The position numbers and the translations under genes were made by a program. Positions 1-4,024 of a stretch of DNA of 5,771 nucleotides are shown here, one piece after another. Position 1 is the stretch's first letter. The number at the start of each line of letters is the position of its first letter. Below the pieces are notes generated by a model. It did no database searches. It was not told where the DNA came from and saw only the letters and a program-made list of their open reading frames with translations. This stretch comes from Chloroflexota bacterium (GTDB lineage Bacteria; Chloroflexota; Dehalococcoidia; Lucifugimonadales; UBA3495): the NCBI GenBank assembly GCA_022562335.1, contig JADFPM010000179.1, positions 1 to 5,771 of the forward strand. Direction: 5' to 3'.

Positions 1-243
1 CCACCAGCTTAGCGGGATGGCCAGGGCGATGTTGCCCCAGAAAGCCGACGATCCCAGCAGGCCCTGTTGGAACGGGGAGATATGAAGGTCGGCGCTGATG
101 GATGGAAGGAGGATCCCCAGGGTGGACAACACCATGAACCCGGATACGCCGGACGTCATCCAGAGACCCATCACGACCCACCGGTAGTTGGAAGGAGGCG
201 CTAAAGGCTCGGTGGATTCAGGAGATTCGCTTTTTTCCTGCAT
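1..243 (-). CDS. MFS transporter, N-terminal fragment
   Basis: This is the first 81 codons of a membrane transporter that continues past the left edge; substrate unknown. The start is ATG at 243-241. A polar, Ser/Pro/Glu-rich cytoplasmic leader of about 20 residues precedes a hydrophobic first helix (about residues 22-49, starting YRWVVMGLWM). A short loop (SADLHISPFQQG) follows, then the start of a second helix (LLGSSAFWGNIALAIPLSWW). This leader, TM1, short periplasmic loop and glycine-rich TM2 pattern is typical of the major facilitator superfamily, whose members normally have 12 helices and about 400 residues. The diagnostic loop 2-3 motif is outside the window. The start has only a weak Shine-Dalgarno (CAGAGA, almost touching the ATG). 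An upstream in-frame GTG (288-286) has no SD and would add a cysteine-rich tail, so I prefer the ATG. A possible promoter lies at 336-364 on the same strand. Confidence 0.8.
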   Translation of the reverse strand, partial: MQEKSESPESTEPLAPPSNYRWVVMGLWMTSGVSGFMVLSTLGILLPSISADLHISPFQQGLLGSSAFWGNIALAIPLSWW

Positions 244-272
244 TCTCTGGGGGCTGCTTGGCTCGCAACAGC

Positions 273-301
273 TTGACGGTGAAGGCACAAGCCGGTATTA
301 A
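273..301 (+). promoter_or_regulatory. Candidate plus-strand sigma70 promoter
   Basis: TTGACG (273-278), a 17-bp spacer and TATTAA (296-301) match the sigma70 pattern on the plus strand. The predicted start near 308 would transcribe the short ORF at 367-444. It would collide with the minus-strand MFS promoter, whose predicted start is near 329, so both may not be active. Consensus evidence only. Confidence 0.35.
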
Positions 302-335
302 ATCGGTTGAGTGTAATGGTCTGCCGGGCGGGGAA

Positions 336-364
336 AGTGTATGCGCCGCGACGCGGAGGGTCAA
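336..364 (-). promoter_or_regulatory. Candidate sigma70 promoter of the MFS gene
   Basis: Read on the minus strand, TTGACC (364-359), a 17-bp spacer and TACACT (341-336) give 5/6 and 4/6 matches to the sigma70 consensus. Transcription would start near 329, giving a leader of about 85 nt before the MFS ATG. The call rests only on consensus and spacing. Confidence 0.4.
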
Positions 365-444
365 CCATGCCGGTGAACCGGCATATAATACATAAGGCCG
401 TCGCCCAGTTTCCGTTGGTGGCGCCTAACCCCCGTGGGTGGTGA
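355..444 (+). CDS. Possible 25-codon leader ORF with start codon in a hairpin
   Basis: GGAGGG (355-360) lies six bases before ATG (367-369), an ideal ribosome binding geometry. The ORF encodes 25 residues beginning MPVNRHIIHK and stops at TGA 442-444. The ATG is the first arm of a perfect 7-bp stem with a 4-nt loop (ATGCCGG, TGAA, CCGGCAT at 367-384), so it would be paired in the RNA. This looks like a regulatory leader, or an operator palindrome that happens to contain an ATG. The peptide has no run of one amino acid that would suggest attenuation, and no structural gene follows on this strand before the tRNA. The interval given includes the SD; coding starts at 367. Chance is a serious alternative. 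Confidence 0.25.
   Translation, partial: GGSTMPVNRHIIHKAVAQFPLVAPNPRGW
367..384. repeat. Perfect inverted repeat, 7-bp arms
   Basis: ATGCCGG and CCGGCAT flank the loop TGAA with no mismatch. The dyad lies three bases upstream of the -35 box of the candidate MFS promoter, where a regulator could bind. It also directly abuts a perfect TATAAT (384-389) on the plus strand. The TATAAT has no recognisable -35 box at 16-18 bp spacing. It could be an operator or an RNA hairpin. Confidence 0.5.
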
Positions 445-445
445 G

Positions 446-515
446 CCCTTCGTCCGCCTCAGGCGCATCAGGACAGCCTTGTCGAACCACATGTCTGCCC
501 TTCGGCGCGCTCAGG
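446..515. repeat. Degenerate REP-like repeat pair
   Basis: Two related 18-mers, CCCTTCGTCCGCCTCAGG (446-463) and CCCTTCGGCGCGCTCAGG (498-515), match at 14 of 18 positions and share the framing CCCTTCG...CTCAGG. The DNA between them contains CAGGACAGCCTTGTCGAAC (468-486). Elements of the form CCTTCGACnnGCTCAGG with partner TTGTCGAA are, from memory, scattered between genes in many high-GC environmental bacteria. I take this as a decayed intergenic copy. No other copy is seen in the window. Confidence 0.35.
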
Positions 516-569
516 GCGTCGAGAAACGCCGCCTCACTCTATGGCCCGGTAAAGGCTGGGAAGATTTCC

Positions 570-599
570 TTGACACCCCAACAGGCGTCTCCGTAAGAT
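570..599 (+). promoter_or_regulatory. sigma70 promoter of tRNA-Arg
   Basis: TTGACA (570-575) is a perfect -35 box. After an 18-bp spacer comes TAAGAT (594-599), a 4/6 match to the -10 consensus. Transcription would begin near 606 and give a 5' leader of about 44 nt for RNase P to remove before the tRNA at 650. Confidence 0.65.
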
Positions 600-649
600 G
601 GAAATCAGTCCCCCGGTGTCCGGCCAAGCGCCGGCGCACCAGTCTTCAC

Positions 650-725
650 GCCCCAGTAGCTCAGTGGACAGAGCGGCTGCCTTCTAAGCAGCGGGTCGCA
701 GGTTCGAACCCTGCCTGGGGTACCA
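650..725 (+). tRNA. tRNA-Arg (anticodon UCU), CCA encoded
   Basis: The full cloverleaf can be drawn by hand. The acceptor stem is GCCCCAG (650-656) with CTGGGGT (715-721), six Watson-Crick pairs plus a terminal G-U. The D stem is GCTC/GAGC with an 8-nt loop. The anticodon stem is GCTGC/GCAGC (676-680/688-692) around loop CTTCTAA, with anticodon TCT at 683-685. The variable loop is GGGTC, and the T stem is GCAGG/CCTGC around TTCGAAC. Discriminator A is followed by encoded CCA (723-725). It reads AGA, and AGG by wobble, both rare codons in this GC-rich DNA. No duplicated 3' end suggesting an attachment site is seen, and no clear terminator follows. Confidence 0.95.
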
Positions 726-933
726 CTTCTTTTGCCGCGTTTCCCCCGTGGATGCTTGTCTCTTGAGATGGGCAAGGCATGGCCCAGGCCGAGCCGGAAA
801 CCCCCGATTGAGTTGCTTGATCTGGCCTGGTGGTGTTTCCCAAGGCAGGATGTCGCCATGGGGAGTGGCCGTAGGAGTTGCAGGCCCGCAATTTGGCGTG
901 GGCGCCCGGTGCGGAATCGGATACCAAGGGCCG
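726..933. other. Intergenic stretch, no supported gene
   Basis: I see no start with a ribosome binding site and no strong T-tailed hairpin in this stretch between the tRNA and the end of the small minus-strand ORF. A weak stem, CTTGTCTC against GAGA...CAAG near 754-775, could end tRNA transcription, but it has no T run. Confidence 0.5.
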
Positions 934-1101
934 TTAGGCGTTGGGGATGAGGCGCTTGAGCCGCAGCGGTCTTGCGGGGTGCGCGTCGGCTGGGGGCGGG
1001 TATGAGACGAAGCCTGCGCCCCTTTTGCTTAGCTGATTTTCCAACATCAATTCGGCAAATCTAGCCATCTCTGATGGGGTCGGTGGTTCACCACGTAGCA
1101 T
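934..1101 (-). CDS. Small hypothetical protein, 55 aa
   Basis: I do not recognise this protein. Its ATG (1101-1099) is preceded on the minus strand by GGAGGTGAGTG, so GGAGG sits six bases before the start, close to the perfect anti-SD complement; this is the best ribosome binding site in the window. An in-frame TGA immediately upstream fixes the start within two codons, the only alternative being the adjacent GTG. The protein opens with MLRGEPPTP, then a likely amphipathic helix (about residues 8-27, hydrophobic positions M12, F15, A16, M19, L20, L24). A Pro/Ala-rich linker (residues 35-45) follows, then a basic tail, RPLRLKRLIPNA. There is no signal peptide or membrane segment. It is divergent from the helicase, with a 317-nt gap holding an AT-rich patch that could carry its promoter. 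It could be a real small protein or the remnant of a longer gene. Confidence 0.55.
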   Translation of the reverse strand: MLRGEPPTPSEMARFAELMLENQLSKRGAGFVSYPPPADAHPARPLRLKRLIPNA

Positions 1102-1112
1102 CACTCACCTCC
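1102..1112 (-). promoter_or_regulatory. Strong Shine-Dalgarno of the 55-aa ORF
   Basis: The minus strand reads GGAGGTGAGTG directly before the ATG at 1101. GGAGGTGA pairs with the 3' end of 16S rRNA over eight bases at ideal spacing. It is the main reason for accepting a gene this short. Confidence 0.65.
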
Positions 1113-1120
1113 GTGGAACC

Positions 1121-1154
1121 GATTGATATAGATTTCTCTATAGGATCGATATTA
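1121..1154. promoter_or_regulatory. AT-rich patch with inverted repeat TATAGA-TTTC-TCTATA
   Basis: A roughly 34-bp AT-rich island in GC-rich surroundings contains a perfect 6-bp-arm dyad at 1127-1142. On the minus strand it also holds TAATAT (1154-1149) and TATAGA (1142-1137), either of which could act as a -10 box for the 55-aa ORF. No convincing -35 box is found at standard spacing. It could be a promoter/operator or a leader hairpin. Confidence 0.35.
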
Positions 1155-1289
1155 AGGCAGGCACAGGGGAGCGGCAATCAAGGCGCCCCTCAAGCGGTTG
1201 CGGGATTTCCCTCATTTCCTGACTGGCGCATCGCCGGCAGGTTCCAAGGCATGACGGTTCGGAGGGGTATGATTCTATGGCGCGCCACC

Positions 1290-1298
1290 TGTTATACT
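1290..1298 (+). promoter_or_regulatory. Extended -10 promoter of rhlE
   Basis: TGTTATACT is a full extended -10 element (TG, one base, then TATACT, which matches TATAAT at 5/6). The -35 region (TGATTC at 1270-1275) is poor, which extended -10 promoters tolerate. Transcription from about 1305 would give a leader of about 114 nt before the helicase ATG. Confidence 0.5.
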
Positions 1299-1313
1299 GA
1301 ATGGTGTAAATAT

Positions 1314-1330
1314 TCGCGGCATCGCCGCGA
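1314..1330 (+). promoter_or_regulatory. Hairpin in the rhlE 5' leader
   Basis: TCGCGGC and GCCGCGA form a perfect 7-bp GC-rich stem around ATC. It would lie about 10 nt from the predicted RNA 5' end. No T run follows, so it is not a classical terminator. A stable hairpin at the 5' end could protect the mRNA or contribute to temperature-sensitive control, as known for long leaders of some cold-shock DEAD-box helicase mRNAs. The role here is inference. Confidence 0.45.
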
Positions 1331-1418
1331 GACCAGATTGACCGTGACCATCGGGCTAAAAGTGCGACTTGGCTGCGACCTATCTCGGTAAAAGCAGTCA
1401 AGGAGTACACCCCTTTTT

Positions 1419-2768
1419 ATGAGTTTCCAACAGTTTTCCCTACATCCCCAAGTATTGGCTGGAGTCAAGGCGATGGGCTATACCACGCCCACGCCCATCC
1501 AGGAAAAAGCCATCCCCGTTGCCATGGAAGGCCGCGACGTTTTGGGATTGGCGCAAACCGGCACCGGCAAGACCGCCGCATTCGCCCTTCCCATCCTTCA
1601 TCGGCTGGCCAGCGGACCTCCCAAACGGGGCATCCGAGCCCTGGTCATCGCGCCCACCAGGGAGTTGGCCGAGCAGATCCATCAGTCCTTCACCGAACTT
1701 GGCAAACACCTCCGGATATACAGCGTCGCCATCTACGGCGGCGTGAGCAAGGGCCCGCAATTGGCCAAACTGAGGCGTGGCGCCCAGGTGGTGGTCGCCT
1801 GTCCCGGACGGCTGCTGGACCACGTGGACCAAAAAGACATCAACCTGTCCAACGTCGAGGTTTTGGTCCTGGACGAAGCCGATACCATGTGCGAGATGGG
1901 GTTCCTGCCCGACGTGCGCCGCATCTTGGGGCACGTCCCGGAGGATAGGCAAACCCTTCTCTTCTCGGCCACCATGCCCAAGGAGATCCGCGCTTTGGCG
2001 GTGAATATCCTGAAGGACCCGGTGACGGTCCAGATCGGCACCATCGCACCGGCCAAGACCGTTTCCCACGCCCTTTACCCGGTCCCGGACATACTCAAAA
2101 AGAGCCTGCTGATGGCCATATTGAAGCAGACGCCCACCACCCGGGTCATGGTCTTCACCCGTACCAAACACCGGGCCAAGAACCTGGCTTTGGACCTGGG
2201 CAAAATGTCTTACAAGGTGGCCGCGCTGCAGGGGAACATGGCTCAAAACGCCCGCCAACGCGCGATGAACGGCTTCCGGGACGGCGAATTCGACATCCTG
2301 GTAGCCACCGACATCGCCGCCCATGGCATCGACGTCCCCGATGTTTCCCATGTGATCAACTTTGATTTCCCCAATACGGCGGACGCTTACCTGCACCGCA
2401 TCGGCCGCACCGGCAGGGCCGAACAAACCGGCGAAGCATTCACCTTGGCCGGGATAGCCGACGGCCCCATGATCCGGATGGTGGAAAAGGAATTGGGCGC
2501 GCGTATCGAACGGCGGCGCCTGCCCGGCTTCAACTACGGCAATTTCAATCCGGAGAATGAGTTATCGGAAAGCCGGACCAGCCAACGCGCTGCTACGGAG
2601 CCCAGCAACGGGGCCAGGCCAAGCCGAAGCGCCGACCGTATCTGGCCGAGGACGGGCCAAGTCTGGCATAACGGGAAGGGCCCATCAAACCCTGGTAAAC
2701 GCACCACAAGCAGTGGGTCAAAGCCCGGCTCATCGGCCGGGCAGTCCAGGCGGCGCAGGCGGGTCTAG
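1419..2768 (+). CDS. rhlE: DEAD-box ATP-dependent RNA helicase, RhlE type
   Basis: This cytoplasmic enzyme uses ATP to unwind short RNA duplexes in ribosome assembly and RNA decay. At 449 aa it is complete and of normal length. In order: an upstream aromatic F6 and the Q motif GYTTPTPIQ (20-28), Walker A AQTGTGKT (45-52), PTRELAEQ (79-86), GG (107-108), PGR (129-131, preceded by Cys where Thr is usual), DEAD (152-155), SAT (183-185), VFTRTKHRA (245-253), motif V ATDIAAHGID (296-305) and HRIGRTGR (326-333). A disordered Ser/Arg/Gly-rich tail (about 375-449) ends SRRRRRV and probably binds RNA. His302 stands where most family members have Arg (ARGID). The start has AAGGAG (1400-1405) at a long 13-nt spacing. 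The MSFQQFSLHPQVLAGV opening and order of motifs favour RhlE over CsdA/DeaD, which are longer. It is probably transcribed alone from the promoter near 1290. Confidence 0.95.
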   Translation: MSFQQFSLHPQVLAGVKAMGYTTPTPIQEKAIPVAMEGRDVLGLAQTGTGKTAAFALPILHRLASGPPKRGIRALVIAPTRELAEQIHQSFTELGKHLRIYSVAIYGGVSKGPQLAKLRRGAQVVVACPGRLLDHVDQKDINLSNVEVLVLDEADTMCEMGFLPDVRRILGHVPEDRQTLLFSATMPKEIRALAVNILKDPVTVQIGTIAPAKTVSHALYPVPDILKKSLLMAILKQTPTTRVMVFTRTKHRAKNLALDLGKMSYKVAALQGNMAQNARQRAMNGFRDGEFDILVATDIAAHGIDVPDVSHVINFDFPNTADAYLHRIGRTGRAEQTGEAFTLAGIADGPMIRMVEKELGARIERRRLPGFNYGNFNPENELSESRTSQRAATEPSNGARPSRSADRIWPRTGQVWHNGKGPSNPGKRTTSSGSKPGSSAGQSRRRRRV

Positions 2769-2805
2769 CTAGATTTCGGTTTATATCGAGCCGGGGCCAT
2801 GTCCA

Positions 2806-2821
2806 GTCCAGGCGCTTGGAC
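2806..2821 (+). terminator. Weak hairpin after rhlE
   Basis: GTCCA and TGGAC form a 5-bp stem around GGCGCT, 38 bases after the rhlE stop, followed by AGCTTTAACG. The T run is only three bases, so this is at best a weak intrinsic terminator. Confidence 0.2.
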
Positions 2822-2874
2822 AGCTTTAACGACGCTCTTCGGTCACACTTCATCTATCTGCACCGAACCTCTTT

Positions 2875-2900
2875 GGCATGCTTGGTCTATCCAGCATGCC
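2875..2900. terminator. Hairpin with 10-bp stem, possible bidirectional terminator or operator
   Basis: GGCATGC and GCATGCC are perfect arms, extended inward by TGG/CCA with one bulged T around loop TCTAT. It lies between rhlE and the next gene, just upstream of that gene's promoter, where the rhlE transcript would need to end. ACCTTTCTG follows, a poor T tract, so termination is uncertain and a regulator site is possible. Confidence 0.35.
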
Positions 2901-2937
2901 ACCTTTCTGTCGGCCACCGTTCTGCCGGCCAAGAGTC

Positions 2938-2946
2938 TGATAGAAT
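2938..2946 (+). promoter_or_regulatory. Extended -10 promoter of the substrate-binding gene
   Basis: TGATAGAAT contains TG, one base, then TAGAAT (5/6 match). Transcription would start near 2953, giving a leader of about 33 nt before the ATG at 2986. The -35 region is weak, as in the rhlE promoter. Confidence 0.45.
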
Positions 2947-2985
2947 CCCATACGGCCAAACAAAAACCGCCATCGGATATTCAAT

Positions 2986-3909
2986 ATGCGTATTGCCGTC
3001 CCGGATCTGATCTCAAATTCATATTTTCCCGCCGTGGCCGCCGTGGAGTTGGGTTTCTTCAAAGCGGAAGGACTCGATGCGGAGCTGCAGATGCTCTCGC
3101 CCATCCCCAAGGCCATGGAAGCATTGCGTGATGACCAGGTAGATTTCGTGGCCGGTCCCGCCCACGCGGCGTTGTCGGCTTTTCCGGAATGGAAGGGCGT
3201 CAAGCTGGCTGCGGCCCTGGCCCAACAGACCTTCTGGCTGCTGATACTAAGGTCTGACCTTGGCGCGACACCTGGCGACGTCAACGCGGTCAAGGGATTG
3301 CGTATCGGCGCCGCCCCCGGACCGGAGGCCGCCCTGCGCAGGCTCTTGATCGAAGCGGGCATCGACTTTGAAAGGGACCAGGTCCAGCTGGGTCCGGTGC
3401 CGGGGGCCGCCGGTCACGGCGTGTCCTTCGGGGTCCATGCGGCCAAAGCCCTGGAAGAGGGCGTCATCGACGGATTTTGGGCCAACGCCATGGGAAGCGA
3501 GGTGGCCGTGCGCAGCGGGGCGGGCGTGGTGATCCTGGATGTCCGGCGCGGCATGGGCCCGGCATCGGCGCAAAATTATACCTTCGCTGCACTGGTGACC
3601 TCGGACAACAAGATCGAGAAAACCCCCGATGACGTTGCGGCGGCGGTGCGGGCCATCGTAAAAGTCCAAAACGCCCTGAGGGCCGATCCATCCATCGCCA
3701 CCGCGGTGGGGGAGCGCCTGTTCCCGCCTGAAGAGGCCGGGTTCCTAGCCTCCCTGGTGGAAAGGGACCTGCCATTTTACGACCCCAGCATCTCGGAAGA
3801 GGTGGTGGAGGGCTTGAACCGATTCGCCCTGGACACCGGCATCCTGTCGGCGCAGGTCCCCTACGAGCAGGTGGTGGCCACCCAGTTCAGCGGCCTGTGG
3901 GCCCAGTGA
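2986..3909 (+). CDS. NMT1/THI5-like (SsuA/TauA-type) substrate-binding-domain protein without signal peptide
   Basis: 307 aa, complete. The chain begins directly with the mature-domain pattern of ABC-type nitrate/sulfonate/taurine binding proteins: MRIAVPDL, then YFPAVAAVELGFFKAEGLDAEL (13-34, the family's GfF-eGLdve signature). ALRDDQVDFVAG (46-57) follows, then the second-lobe motif GLRIGAAPG (104-112) and EEGVIDGFWANAMG (157-170). Such proteins bind a small organic ligand between two lobes. Members of transport systems carry a signal peptide or lipobox; this one has none, and an in-frame TAG at 2941-2943, 15 codons upstream, rules out a longer N-terminus. It may therefore work in the cytoplasm, like THI5/NMT1 pyrimidine-synthesis enzymes or ligand sensors, but the ligand is unknown. 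No permease or ATPase gene is adjacent. The SD is weak (CGGA, 2974-2977). The luciferase-like ORF follows 115 nt downstream on the same strand. Confidence 0.75.
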   Translation: MRIAVPDLISNSYFPAVAAVELGFFKAEGLDAELQMLSPIPKAMEALRDDQVDFVAGPAHAALSAFPEWKGVKLAAALAQQTFWLLILRSDLGATPGDVNAVKGLRIGAAPGPEAALRRLLIEAGIDFERDQVQLGPVPGAAGHGVSFGVHAAKALEEGVIDGFWANAMGSEVAVRSGAGVVILDVRRGMGPASAQNYTFAALVTSDNKIEKTPDDVAAAVRAIVKVQNALRADPSIATAVGERLFPPEEAGFLASLVERDLPFYDPSISEEVVEGLNRFALDTGILSAQVPYEQVVATQFSGLWAQ

Positions 3910-3919
3910 CCGGAGAAAT

Positions 3920-3971
3920 CCCCCAACTCCCTTTGCGAAAGTGGGGATATTGTCCTTACCGGCGGCGCCGG
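3920..3971 (+). terminator. Two hairpins between the binding protein and the oxidoreductase
   Basis: CCCCA (3921-3925) pairs with TGGGG (3942-3946), with an inner CTTT-GCG-AAAG stem (3931-3941) after a 5-nt bulge. A second GC-rich palindrome, CCGGCGGCGCCGG, lies at 3959-3971. A T6 run (in ATTCATTTTTTGG, near 3985-3992) follows too far away for standard termination. They may attenuate read-through, or be processing sites in a shared transcript. Confidence 0.3.
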
Positions 3972-4011
3972 AGGGCAATCGATTCATTTTTTGGCGATGA
4001 CTTGTCTGAGT

Positions 4012-4015
4012 GAGG
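4012..4015 (+). promoter_or_regulatory. Ribosome binding site deciding the start at 4025
   Basis: GAGG, within GTGAGG (4010-4015), lies nine bases before ATG 4025. An in-frame TGA at 4007-4009 closes the frame upstream, so no longer N-terminus is possible. Confidence 0.55.
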
Positions 4016-4024
4016 CTTCCGGCC

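Noticed and set aside
244..649. CRISPR array or other tandem repeat in the large non-coding stretch
   Set aside because: Only two imperfect 18-mers are present, with no regular spacing of multiple identical repeats.
650..725. tRNA-Arg as an integration site for a mobile island
   Set aside because: No integrase gene and no second copy of the tRNA 3' end occur in the window.
434..766. Plus-strand 110-aa ORF containing VAQWTERLPSKQRVAGSNPA
   Set aside because: This is the direct translation of the tRNA itself, another familiar artefact. The start has no SD and the ORF crosses the tRNA promoter.
605..859. Minus-strand 84-aa ORF with GRVRTCDPLLRRQP
   Set aside because: Third reading frame of the same tRNA; no start signal and no coding character outside the tRNA.
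661..927. Minus-strand 88-aa ORF ending in a peptide containing AGFEPATRCLEG
   Set aside because: That peptide is the well-known false translation of a tRNA antisense strand; the ORF overlaps tRNA-Arg and has no ribosome binding site.
1074..1391. Plus-strand 105-aa ORF, and the opposing 1138-1410 ORF
   Set aside because: Both lack ribosome binding sites, cover the rhlE promoter and leader hairpin, and have unprotein-like composition. The first also overlaps the better supported 55-aa minus-strand ORF.
1440..2426. Long minus-strand 328-aa ORF
   Set aside because: It is the antisense shadow of the DEAD-box helicase, whose motifs on the plus strand are unmistakable; a GC-rich coding strand keeps the opposite frame open.
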